Positions 5,854 to 14,300 of a stretch of 14,936 nucleotides of DNA are shown here, piece by piece. Origin of the DNA: CAXBID01 sp963975495. Lineage in GTDB: Bacteria; Bacteroidota; Bacteroidia; Flavobacteriales; Flavobacteriaceae. How positions within the stretch are numbered: position 1 is the stretch's first letter; every line of letters begins with the position of its first letter. The translations under genes and the position numbers were made by a program. The notes beneath the pieces are model-generated. The model did not search any database, was not told the origin of the DNA, and was given only the letters and a program-made list of their open reading frames with translations. The stretch is from assembly GCA_963975495.1 (NCBI GenBank), contig CAXBID010000073.1, forward strand, positions 1 to 14,936. Reading direction: 5' to 3'.

Positions 5854-5947
5854 ATAAGAACATGACCACCTGCAAAGCAGGTGGTTTTTTAAGATGAAAT
5901 AAGAACATGACCACCTGCAAAGCAGGTGGTTTTTTAAGATGAAATAA
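5854..5947. repeat. 45-bp tandem duplication carrying the IS left-end hairpin
   Basis: Two head-to-tail copies of a 45-bp unit (5854-5898 and 5899-5943, with the match running four bases further) are identical by eye. Each contains a 9-bp hairpin, ACCACCTGC-AAA-GCAGGTGGT (5865-5885 and 5910-5930), followed on the + strand by a run of T. Each copy thus looks like a rho-independent terminator for + strand transcripts and, on the - strand, like the structured leader in front of tnpA. Duplication of only the end of the element suggests slippage or a second, abortive insertion. Confidence 0.85.
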
Positions 5948-6557
5948 AATTAATATTTCTTCAATACTTAAAACAATAGGTAATTTTTTGTCTTTTTTAG
6001 GCATATAAATTTTATCAGTATTTATTGAGCAAGCAGGATAAAAATATGCAAAATGCTTAAGACCACTTACCATTTGCCTGTGTGTACTAATGGCATAATT
6101 TAAGGTGCTTACTGCCCATTCTATATAACGCCTTACATCATTTTCATTAAGATCATCTACAGGTTTTTCACCTATGAAGCGTAAGAATTCAAGTATAAAA
6201 CCGCCATACGTAGCAATAGTGCTTTTGCTAAACCTTTTAAAAGTTCTAAAAATGCCTATATACTATGGTTTTTTCTTGGTTTAAAGAAGCTAATTCAAAC
6301 TTAACACCTTTACTATAACGTGGAATTGTATTTTCACTATTATCGCTTAAAAGATGTAAACCACCTTTTCTAATATAATCTTTAATATCCTCTAATCTAA
6401 CTTCATCATAGTATATATAAAATGTACGATGTGTTTTTGTCCAATGTACACCATTAAATTTTTTTATGTATTCTATAGCTTCAAAGTCATACAGAAATTT
6501 AATAGCAATACAGCTTTTGGAATTATGAGTGAAAGGCTCTAATGTAACTGAAGTCAT
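5947..6557 (-). pseudogene. Tyrosine recombinase/integrase remnant, truncated and frameshifted
   Basis: The N-terminal part of a flavobacterial phage-type integrase is readable in two frames. From 6557 to about 6250 the frame gives the arm-binding region (IKFLYDFEAIEYIKKFNGVHWTKTHRTFYIYY written in parts: AIKFLYDFEAIEY, then VHWTKTHRTFYIYY) ending IVYRHF-stop. A second frame then continues as RFSKSTIATYGGFILEFL, NDVRRYIEW and SISTHRQ-like ISTHRQMVSGLKHFAYFYP, the core-binding domain. It reaches KKLPIVLSIEEILI, the usual entry into the catalytic domain, and there runs into the IS200 end. The catalytic R...H-x-x-R...Y residues are absent, and nothing resembling them lies beyond the IS. The frame break falls in an A/T homopolymer stretch near 6246-6256. 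This is a dead gene, probably from a former integrated element. Confidence 0.82.
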
Positions 6558-6601
6558 AGTTTCATAAAATTACAATTTATTTATAAAGGTATATAATTCA
6601 T

Positions 6602-7825
6602 CTAAACTTTTACTTGTTTACCTACAGAACCTGTTTTACTAGGCATCAATTCATAAATAAAATCAGGGGTTAAACCTGCTTCTTTTCGGTGAGAAACATA
6701 TAATATGGCTGTGTCGGTTTCTGTGGCAATTTTATTTATCAATGCTACAAATAGTTTTGCGTCAAAATCATCTAACCCATTCGTGGGTTCGTCCAAAATT
6801 AGCAATGGTGGTTGTTTTACCATAGCTCTAGCAATTAAAACCAAGCGTTGATAGCCATTGGGCAATGATAAGAAAGGCTGTTTTCGGATATCAAACATTT
6901 GTAAAACGTTTAACCATTGATGTGCTATTTTAATTTGAGTATGTGTTGGTGTTTTGTATAATCCGATCGAATCAAAAAAACCAGAAACAATCATGTTTCC
7001 AATAGAATCTGAACGTTTAAAACCGCATAGCATGTCAGATGAAAAATAACCAATTTTCTCTTTTATGTCCCAAATACTTTCACCGCTCCCCTTTTTAACA
7101 CTAAAAAGTGTTATGTCTTGCCCATAAGCTTTTGGGTTATCGCCAAAAATCATACTTAAAATAGTGCTTTTTCCTGAACCATTTGGCCCTATTAATTGCC
7201 AAAATTCACCTTTATTAATCTCCCAGTTTATATCTTTTATAATCATTCTGTCTTTATAAGCTACAGTGACATTATTAAATTTAACCAGTGGATTAATTTG
7301 GTCTGAAACTGTGCTATAAGATTTAGGTAAGGCTTCCAAAAAAGTTAAGGATTTTTTTTGGTTTAAACTATTCGAGTGGTTAAATTCTACAGGTTTGCCA
7401 TCCAGTAATTGATATGTTTTATTAATAAACGGAAGGATATCGTCTTTTCGATTTGTGATTTGAATAATTGGTAAGGAGTTGCCTAAATTTGACAAAGCGT
7501 CTTTTATGTTAGCTTGTGAAGCTGTATCTAAATTACCAAAAACATTATCTACAATAAGATATTCCGGGTTTTGGGAAATAATATGATTTAATAAGGCTTT
7601 TTTTCGTTCGCCTTCAGAAGAATTTTGTAAACTGTTTTTAGTACTGGTAACAACATCAAAACGCCCATGGATATTTTCTTCTTCAATAAAGGTATTCAAA
7701 GTTATTTCAGAGAAAAGCCCCCCTTTTAAACTTGAATAACTACTTAAAATTTCACCAGAAATAATATTTTCAATAAGCGCTAACTTATTGTCTTTGTTAG
7801 AAATATAAAATGCGGTATGTTTCAG
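6602..7825 (-). CDS. ABC ATPase with two nucleotide-binding domains (ModF/PhrA-like)
   Basis: This is a soluble two-domain ABC ATPase with no membrane segment, similar to ModF-type 'molybdate/photorepair' ATP-binding proteins. Numbered from the TTG at 7699, the second domain is complete: Walker A GPNGSGKST (171-179), signature region SLPNGYQRL (278-286, weaker than LSGGQ), Walker B LLILDEPTNGLD (299-310) and switch H337. The first domain keeps a signature-like NSSEGERKKALL (26-37) and Walker B-like YLIVDN (47-52). It lacks a Walker A lysine motif even in the upstream extension (AFYISNKDNKLALIENI). That extension is family-like and the frame is open to a TAG at 7850-7852 but contains no ATG. 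I place the start at CTG 7825 where LKHTAFYISNK begins; a shorter TTG start at 7699 is the alternative. Substrate and role are unknown. It follows the kinase gene by 37 bp. Confidence 0.8.
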   Translation of the reverse strand: MKHTAFYISNKDNKLALIENIISGEILSSYSSLKGGLFSEITLNTFIEEENIHGRFDVVTSTKNSLQNSSEGERKKALLNHIISQNPEYLIVDNVFGNLDTASQANIKDALSNLGNSLPIIQITNRKDDILPFINKTYQLLDGKPVEFNHSNSLNQKKSLTFLEALPKSYSTVSDQINPLVKFNNVTVAYKDRMIIKDINWEINKGEFWQLIGPNGSGKSTILSMIFGDNPKAYGQDITLFSVKKGSGESIWDIKEKIGYFSSDMLCGFKRSDSIGNMIVSGFFDSIGLYKTPTHTQIKIAHQWLNVLQMFDIRKQPFLSLPNGYQRLVLIARAMVKQPPLLILDEPTNGLDDFDAKLFVALINKIATETDTAILYVSHRKEAGLTPDFIYELMPSKTGSVGKQVKV

Positions 7826-7862
7826 TAAAAGGCTAATATATTTGTTTAACTAAAAGTTTAAG

Positions 7863-8723
7863 CTATAAGTTATTGGTATGAAACGGTATTAAGCCATCAA
7901 TAGGTCTGCGTTCAAAATTACCTACAGTAAAGCCCATTTCTTGAGCTACTTCATTTATTTCTTGCTGCGCAAAATAAGCAATGGATCCAGCAAAATGTAC
8001 GGGAACAGTTTTAAGTTCTTCTTTAAATTGCATTATCATATTAGTTGCAAATAACCGAATCCCTTTTTTTATGAGTTCTATAATATAAACAGAATCTTTG
8101 TGTAAAAACATGAATTCAGCAAAATTTGCCAAATATGCATTAGGACTAGGTTGTTTGTATAAATTATATTTTATAAAATCAGCATCCATGTTAAACTTAC
8201 TACCAAAGGCAATTCTTACGTTTTCTGGCATATGATTAAAATAATAATCTCTAATTAACTGCTTACCATAGTAATTGCCAGAAGCGTCATCCATAAGTGT
8301 ATAACCTAAAGATTTTACGCGCTGATGTAATTGCTCTCCATCATAATAACTGCAATTTGAACCGGTACCTAAAATACAAACCACTGCAGCTTCTTTAGGG
8401 TGATTAATTGTGGAATATACAGCAGCCAAAGTATCTTCATTAACTTCTATTTGCGCATTAACAAATATTTTTTTTAATACACTGTCTAAAAATTGTTTAG
8501 CCTTTTCTGTTCCACATCCTGCACCATAAAAAAAGACGTGGGTCACCTTCTCTTTATTAGTCTTTAAATCCTGACTTTTTAAAATTCTTTTAGCAAGTTT
8601 TTTTTCGGTAAGAATTGCAGGATTAAGACCTTTAGTGCGAATCTTTTCCAGTAATTTATTTCCATCACTATCTACAGCTATCCAATCGGATTTTGTAGAG
8701 CCACTATCAACAATTAAAATCAT
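7863..8723 (-). CDS. BadF/BadG-type sugar kinase, probable N-acetylglucosamine kinase
   Basis: This is a 286-residue ASKHA-fold kinase of the BadF/BadG/BcrA/BcrD ATPase family, the group that includes bacterial and human-like N-acetylglucosamine kinases. The phosphate-1 motif IVDSGSTKSDW is at residues 4-14, CILGTGSNCSYYDG (phosphate 2 region) at 116-129, the sugar-site LMDDASGNYYGKQLI at 143-157, and the adenosine motif VHFAGSIAYF near the C-terminus. It likely phosphorylates GlcNAc or a related amino sugar during cell-wall recycling or chitin use; the substrate is inferred. I chose ATG 8723 because the phosphate-binding strand begins at once. A longer frame to 8810 would read through a terminator-like hairpin and gives a junk-like N-terminus. 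The gene lies downstream of gapA, a linkage I recall from other flavobacteria. Confidence 0.9.
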   Translation of the reverse strand: MILIVDSGSTKSDWIAVDSDGNKLLEKIRTKGLNPAILTEKKLAKRILKSQDLKTNKEKVTHVFFYGAGCGTEKAKQFLDSVLKKIFVNAQIEVNEDTLAAVYSTINHPKEAAVVCILGTGSNCSYYDGEQLHQRVKSLGYTLMDDASGNYYGKQLIRDYYFNHMPENVRIAFGSKFNMDADFIKYNLYKQPSPNAYLANFAEFMFLHKDSVYIIELIKKGIRLFATNMIMQFKEELKTVPVHFAGSIAYFAQQEINEVAQEMGFTVGNFERRPIDGLIPFHTNNL

Positions 8724-8735
8724 AATTTTGAAGAT

Positions 8736-8786
8736 AAAAAAAACTCCACAGACTACTGTGCATTTACACAATAACTCTGCGGAGTT
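8736..8786 (-). terminator. Strong terminator-like hairpin directly before the kinase start
   Basis: On the - strand transcript, AACUCCGCAGA (from 8786-8776) pairs with UCUGUGGAGUU (8752-8742), an 11-bp stem with one U-G pair, followed at once by a run of eight U (8743-8736). The matching + strand RNA would have an A-C mismatch and no U-run, so the structure is built for the - strand. It would end the pfkA-gapA transcript. The U-run stops only 12 nt before the kinase ATG, so kinase expression must come from read-through or from a promoter close to the hairpin. Confidence 0.75.
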
Positions 8787-8856
8787 ATTATATTTATTAG
8801 TACATGACAAAAATTAGTTTAGCCTTCATTAAATGATAGTAATGTTACTGAAATTG

Positions 8857-8889
8857 AGACCTGTCAGGTTTTCAAAACCTGACAGGTCT
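8857..8889. repeat. 33-bp perfect palindrome, interspersed-repeat type
   Basis: AGACCTGTCAGGTTTT (8857-8872) and its exact reverse complement (8874-8889) flank a single central base. Such GACCTGTCAGGTTTT palindromes are, as I recall, scattered between genes in many Bacteroidota genomes. Here it lies between the gapA stop and the terminator hairpin. It could act as a bidirectional transcript end or RNA-stabilising hairpin, or be a REP-like mobile repeat. Confidence 0.85.
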
Positions 8890-8978
8890 GAAACAACTAA
8901 AAACATAAAACCATTGATAATTAGCAACTTAAAATATATGTTTCAATTTTTGTTATGTACATAGATATTTATTAGATA

Positions 8979-9983
8979 CTATATAGATGCGATATGTTGA
9001 GCTAAATCAACTAATTTAGTTGAATAACCAAACTCATTATCATACCAAGATATTAATTTTACAAAGTTATCATTTAATGCCATACTAGCATTAGCATCGA
9101 ATGTACTGGTTTTTGGCTCAGAAACAAAATCTTGGGATACAACACCTTCCTCAGTATATCCTAAAACACCTTTTAATTCGCCTTCAGAGGCATCTTTTAA
9201 AGCCTTTTTCACTTCTTCCCAAGATGCACTTTTTTCTAAACGACACGTTAAATCCACTACAGATACATCAACGGTAGGGATCCTAAAAGCCATACCGGTT
9301 AATTTTCCGTTTAATTCAGGAATTACTTTTCCTACTGCTTTTGCTGCTCCTGTTGAAGCAGGAACGATATTGTTTAAAGACGCTCTACCTAATCTATAAT
9401 CTTTTTTAGAAACACCATCAACAGTTGATTGTGTTGCAGTTGCAGCGTGAACTGTTGTCATTAGCCCTTCAGCAATTCCGAATTTATCGTTAATCACTTT
9501 AGCTAATGGTGCTAAACAGTTGGTTGTACAAGAGGCGTTGGATACAATAGTATCACTAGCCGTAATTTGCTTGTGGTTTACACCCATTACAAACATTGGT
9601 GCATCAGCAGATGGTGCAGAAATTGCAACCTTTTTAGCTCCAGCTTTAATGTGTTTACCAGCACCTTCTAAGTTTGTAAAGATACCTGTACAATCTAAAA
9701 CTACCTCTGCTCCAACAGCATCCCATTTTAAATCTTCTGGGTTACGCTCTGCAGTTACTCTTATGGTATTTCCGTTTACTATTAAGTTTCCGTCTTTAGT
9801 AGAAATAGTTCCATCAAACTTTCCGTGAACAGAATCAAACTTTAATAAATAAGCTAAATGCTCTACATCTAATAAATCATTAATTCCTACTACTTCAATA
9901 TCATTTGATCTGGAAGCAGCTACTCTAAAAGCAATTCTACCTATTCTACCAAATCCGTTAATTCCAATTTTTAATTTTGACAT
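8979..9983 (-). CDS. gapA: Type I glyceraldehyde-3-phosphate dehydrogenase
   Basis: This 334-residue GAPDH oxidatively phosphorylates glyceraldehyde 3-phosphate to 1,3-bisphosphoglycerate in the cytoplasm. The NAD-binding motif INGFGRIGR is at residues 8-16, and N35-D36 after the second strand point to NAD and not NADP. The catalytic cysteine is C152 in SNASCTTNCLAP, and the paired histidine is H179 in TTVHAATATQ. The end, WYDNEFGYS, is also typical, and the length is normal for the family. The start lies 17 bp after the pfkA stop, so the two genes form a glycolytic operon. Transcription probably ends at the hairpin near 8740. No damage or odd features seen. Confidence 0.98.
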   Translation of the reverse strand: MSKLKIGINGFGRIGRIAFRVAASRSNDIEVVGINDLLDVEHLAYLLKFDSVHGKFDGTISTKDGNLIVNGNTIRVTAERNPEDLKWDAVGAEVVLDCTGIFTNLEGAGKHIKAGAKKVAISAPSADAPMFVMGVNHKQITASDTIVSNASCTTNCLAPLAKVINDKFGIAEGLMTTVHAATATQSTVDGVSKKDYRLGRASLNNIVPASTGAAKAVGKVIPELNGKLTGMAFRIPTVDVSVVDLTCRLEKSASWEEVKKALKDASEGELKGVLGYTEEGVVSQDFVSEPKTSTFDANASMALNDNFVKLISWYDNEFGYSTKLVDLAQHIASI

Positions 9984-10000
9984 ATTCTTGTGTATAAATG

Positions 10001-10987
10001 TTAAGTGCTCATAATGTCTGAGACACGCAATAATTCTAAATTTATTTTTGTTTTACCTTTTATGGCCATTTCTAAAGGTGTTAATTCCATTTTATTACAA
10101 ATTAAACCCACCATGAAATTGGTTTTTCCTTCTAATAAGGATTCAACAGCTTTAACTCCCATTCTGCTTGCTAAAACACGATCAAAACATGATGGAGAAC
10201 CACCGCGTTGCATATGACCTAAAACAGATACTCTAACATCATAGCCTTGCATGTTTTCATCCACGTAATCTTTTAGTTCAAAAATATTCTTTCCTATTTT
10301 ATCACCTTCAGCAACAATAACTATACTTGATGTTTTTCCAGATGTTCTACTTTTATCTAAAGAATCAACAAGTCTGTCCAAACCTAAATCTTCTTCTGGT
10401 ATTAAAATCTCTTCTGCTCCGCCAGCAATACCCACATTAAGGGCTATATGGCCAACATCGCGCCCCATAACTTCAATAAAAAACAATCTGTTATGGGAAC
10501 TCGCCGTATCACGGATTTTATCAATGGCATCAACTACAGTATTTAAAGCGGTATCAAATCCAAGTGTATGGGACGTTCCTACAATATCGTTATCAATAGT
10601 GCCTGGAATTCCCATAACTGGAAAATCAAATTCCTGATTAAATATTATGGCTCCTGTAAATGAACCATCTCCACCAACTACAACTAAACCATCTATCTCA
10701 TTTTGTACTAAGTGATCAAAAGCTTTTTGTCTTCCTTCCTTTGTTCTAAACTCTTTGGATCGAGCAGATTTTAAAATGGTGCCGCCTTTATTTAAAATTC
10801 CCCTAACGCTTCGGGCATCCATTTGTTTAAAATCGCCTTCTATTAGGCCTTCATATCCGCGGTAAACACCAACGCATTCTATATTATGGTAAGCACATGT
10901 TCTAACTACTGAACGAATAGCAGAATTCATTCCCGGGGCATCACCTCCTGAAGTTAAAACAGCTAGTTTTTTTATCGTTTTTGGCAT
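10001..10987 (-). CDS. pfkA: ATP-dependent 6-phosphofructokinase
   Basis: This 328-residue bacterial PfkA phosphorylates fructose 6-phosphate, the committed step of glycolysis. The ATP-site LTSGGDAPGMNSAIR is at residues 11-25 and VVGGDGSFTGA at 103-113. The glycine after the aspartate (D107-G108) indicates ATP rather than pyrophosphate as donor. The PGTIDND motif is at 128-134 with D132 as the catalytic base, MGRDVGH at 174-180 is the substrate and effector loop, and GHMQRGGSP lies in the C-terminal half. Length is close to the E. coli enzyme, so allosteric control is plausible. It is the first gene of the pfkA-gapA pair, with a 378-bp gap upstream that holds a MITE-like element. Confidence 0.98.
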   Translation of the reverse strand: MPKTIKKLAVLTSGGDAPGMNSAIRSVVRTCAYHNIECVGVYRGYEGLIEGDFKQMDARSVRGILNKGGTILKSARSKEFRTKEGRQKAFDHLVQNEIDGLVVVGGDGSFTGAIIFNQEFDFPVMGIPGTIDNDIVGTSHTLGFDTALNTVVDAIDKIRDTASSHNRLFFIEVMGRDVGHIALNVGIAGGAEEILIPEEDLGLDRLVDSLDKSRTSGKTSSIVIVAEGDKIGKNIFELKDYVDENMQGYDVRVSVLGHMQRGGSPSCFDRVLASRMGVKAVESLLEGKTNFMVGLICNKMELTPLEMAIKGKTKINLELLRVSDIMST

Positions 10988-11100
10988 TAATTCCTTATTA
11001 TTTCACGTAAAATTACTAAACAAAAACTATAAAATCCTAGCATTTGTCATATTTTAATAGCACTTGTTAAACTATAACGTTTTAGTTAATAAAAAAAACT

Positions 11101-11304
11101 GGTTCTACCACGAATTTAGTGGAAATGGATGGTTTACTGAAACTTCGATTGCTTAGTACACTTTTTAAAAACGCTGTGAACTTTGTGCAAAACTTGGTGC
11201 CCTTTGTGGTTAGTTCGGCGATGTTCATTTAACCACAAAGAACTCAAAGGCAAGGCACAAAGGACACGGAGAATGAATCTATCCATTAAAATAAGGGTAG
11301 AACC
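11101..11304. mobile_element. MITE-like palindromic element between tamB and pfkA
   Basis: A 204-bp non-coding element is bounded by 9-bp perfect terminal inverted repeats, GGTTCTACC (11101-11109) and GGTAGAACC (11296-11304). It is flanked on both sides by the direct repeat AAAAAACT (11093-11100 and 11305-11312), which looks like an 8-bp target duplication. Inside are further nested inverted pairs: AATGGAT (11124-11130) with ATCCATT (11281-11287), CTTTGTGC (11181-11188) with GCACAAAG (11255-11262), and CTTTGTGGTTA (11202-11212) with TAACCACAAAG (11230-11240). The CTTTGTG/CACAAAG wording resembles an intergenic repeat common in bacterial genomes. There is no plausible protein. The call rests on structure alone. 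Confidence 0.6.
11202..11240. repeat. Central hairpin of the MITE-like element
   Basis: A perfect 11-bp stem, CTTTGTGGTTA and TAACCACAAAG, has a 17-nt loop at the centre of the larger palindrome. It is the most stable single hairpin in the 378-bp gap and could fold in RNA from either strand, for example as the end of tamB transcripts, which otherwise lack a clear terminator. Confidence 0.7.
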
Positions 11305-11365
11305 AAAAAACTATTTTACCTCTAAGGTATTAAGGAATTAACTCTAAGAGTCTGTTTTGAGAATT

Positions 11366-14300
11366 TTAATTTTGTGAAGTTGTTTTATGGGTAATAAAGT
11401 TGGGTAATGCATCTTCTTCTGTATCTGGCTCCTTTTCAAGTATTTCATCACCACTCGTTTCCTGTTTTTTGAAGAAATTTTGAATTAACTCCTTAAAAGT
11501 ATCAAAATCCACATTATAAGAAAGTCCTAAACCTTGTGTATAACCAATAGCTTCCCCAAAGTTTCTAATACTATTTTCTCTGTTAAACACTTTTGCTGTT
11601 AAAGTACCTTCTTCATTTAGTAGAAAGCTAATTTCCACATCCCCGGCAACAACAGTTTCGCTGGCGCCTGCTCCACCAACGGGCACACCCACTTTACCAT
11701 TAATTAGCACGTGATCACTTATTTGTGTTTGTAATGTAAGTCCGAATCTATCATCGGTTTGGTAATCTGGTCTATTTTGTCCAGCTTCATAGTTTAAGCC
11801 TATATTAAGTTTTCCATCTGTGTTGGAAAAAAAGCCATTAAGTATCCCATTAAGTCGTTCTGCAATAGTACCTGAAACATTTAAATCTACAAGGCCTCTA
11901 TTTTGAAATGAACCGCCTGTTGCTAAAAAGTATAAAGCTTGATTGCCTCTTTCGTCTTCAGATTCTAATCTATATTGTAACTCCGATTTAATAGCAGAAT
12001 TTACATTTGGGAAATCAAAAGTAAACTCGGGATCAAATTGTTCCAAATTACCTGTTAATGCAATATTTAATTCCACAGGAATACTTCTATTTATGGGGTT
12101 ATCCAATAAAGGTGAAGGATTTGCCTGCGTTTTATATATGGCATTCATTCTAATTATAGCATTTAAAGGATCGCCTTCCCAAGCTATTGTTCCACCAGGT
12201 TCAACAATAAACTCTTTTTGGACCAAGCCACCATAGGCAAAATTATAAACGCCTTCAAAAACCGAGAAATCCCCCCACATATTAAATTTACCATTGGTAT
12301 TAATTTCTATTAATAAACCACCTCGACCCCGACCTTTTAATGAATGCCCTGTATTTTTATCAATTATAATTTCTACTTCAGCATCCTCTGTTAAATCTAG
12401 ATCAAAATTTAATTCAAGCCCTTTAATATCATTTATAATGAATTCCTTACCGTTTACCCTGGCTTCCTTTTCTTCTTTTGTTATAAAATGGATATATGAA
12501 TTGTCTCCAAAAGATTCTGAATCGTTAATTGGTATTTTAAATACAGTACCTGATTTTGTTTCAGCTGTAACACTTATAACGAGCTCTTCTGTGGGTCCAG
12601 AAATATTTGCAATGCCGCCTATAAAACCTGTTCCATAAAATAGTGCATCATCAGTTTCTTTGGTGTCTAAAACCAATAACCGAGATGCGCTTAAATCTAA
12701 ATCTAAACTCCAATTTGAAAAGTTTATATGACTTATAGAACCATTTAATTCCCCTTTGGATCTATACTTAGTATCTGTTAATTTAATTTTGTTAAAAATA
12801 AAACTCTGGTCTTTTAGTGTAACGGATGCTTTATCGTTAAAATCACAATTAATATTCAAATACGGAATACCCAATCCGGATTTATTTAATGTTAATTTTC
12901 CATCCATATCTGGTTGCCTTAAATCGCCAGTTACTTTTACATTACCCGTGGCATCTCCCCTAATTTTATCTAAAACCCCATCAAGTAAAGGGTTTAAGGG
13001 TGATAAACTAAATTTATTAAAATCTAGATTTACATCTATTTTTGAATTATTTCTTGACACATCTATATCACCTTTTGCAATAAAAGATTTTAGGTCATCA
13101 TTTTTTATTGTAACATTTATATTATAATTCGTTAAGTTTTCGTTACCAACTATTGCTGCGTCAAAAGAGCCTAAAAGAAAATCATTTACTTTAAAATCGT
13201 CAATAACTATTGTGGAATTTGGCAAATAAACGCCGTTTTTCTGTAAAACATCCAATTTGCCATTTACATTTCCTGCCAACGATAAACTATCAATATCTGG
13301 TGTTATTTTAGATAAATCAACATTTTTAAAATTAAGTTTTAAATCTTTTTGGGTAGAGTCTTTAATAAACCCTGATAATTTAATCTCTTCATTTTCATGA
13401 TTTATTTTAAACCCATCAATACTAAACGAGGTTAAATCTTTACTGAATGAGATTTTATTTAATCTATCTTGATTTTCATTTATATACCATTGGTAGTCTT
13501 TAATTGTAAAATCAGATTTTTTAAACCCGATAACCGATTTGTTTTCTTCATTTATGGTATGATAAAAACTTAAATTAAAATTGTCGTTGTTTCGTTTTCC
13601 GCCATTAAACTCCGAACGCATAAACAAGGTATCGTTTACTGTTACGTTAATAAGGCTAAATTTAGAAACGTTATAGTATTTAGTATTCAAGCTATCTAAC
13701 TCTAAATAGGTGTTAAACAGCGGATTACTATTATCTACTTGTAGCTCTATATTATTTGCAAAATTGTCAATATATTTAATTTCCGGTGATTTAAAAGTAA
13801 GCCTAAACTTACGCTCATCGGTTTCTACCCGCCCTCGGATGAATGTGTTTTTCCCTAATTCGATTTCAGGGAACATCACTTCAATAATTTTATTATAAAT
13901 TTTGAAATTGAAATCGATACTCTGATTGGTTGCTACTTTATGCGGAATGTAATTTGTGTAAATATGGCCTAGGGAGTTTTCAAAAAGCTTCTTTAAATCG
14001 TTAAAACGAAACCGCCCTTTTAAATCGCCTTCAATAATATCGGGAGAATTAATCGCTATATATCGCATATCATCTTCAAACCTTGATGAAATATCAAACT
14101 CTTCAAAATAATAGGTATCATTTTCATTTTTATAAGATGTTCTTCTAAATGAAATTTTACCATAAGCATCATCAAAACTACTGGCATTCATATTCATTTT
14201 TACGGTACTTTCAAAAATTGAAATACTATCCTTTTTAACAAAATTCAATGCATTTAAATTGGCATAATCTACTTTTGCCTCAAAATCATATTTGTTTATA

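Larger units (their letters stand above)
5330..5947 (-). mobile_element. IS200/IS605-type insertion sequence
   Basis: This element carries only a Y1 transposase gene (5393-5832, - strand) and is bounded by hairpins instead of terminal inverted repeats, as expected for the IS200 group. On the transposase 3' side are CACCTTC-TTA-GAAGGTG (5338-5354) and GCCCCT-AAA-AGGGGC (5365-5379). On the 5' side is a 9-bp hairpin with ACCACCTGC/GCAGGTGGT arms, present twice. The element has landed in a tyrosine recombinase gene whose remaining 5' part lies at 5947-6557. Exact ends cannot be fixed from one copy, so both boundaries are approximate. No tnpB is present. Confidence 0.8.

Noticed and set aside
5854..5947. 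CRISPR-like array from repeated hairpins
   Set aside because: There are only two units, they are contiguous without unique spacers, and they belong to the IS end.
5819..6073. An 84-residue - strand open frame as a separate gene
   Set aside because: It is a composite of the end of the integrase remnant (VSGLKHFAYFYP...LSIEEILI) and two translations of the 45-bp IS repeat, not a gene.
8724..8810. Longer N-terminus for the sugar kinase starting at 8810
   Set aside because: It would translate through the terminator-like hairpin and gives a cysteine-rich, family-unlike start; the phosphate-binding strand begins at the ATG of 8723.
11021..11029. Bacteroidota -7 promoter box for pfkA (TAGTTTTTG on the - strand)
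   Set aside because: The spacing has one base too many compared with TAnnTTTG, and no TTG -33 element lies at the right distance.
11943..13127. Several + strand open frames of 97-123 residues inside the tamB region
   Set aside because: All are antisense shadows of the long tamB frame, with no recognisable domains and no start signals.
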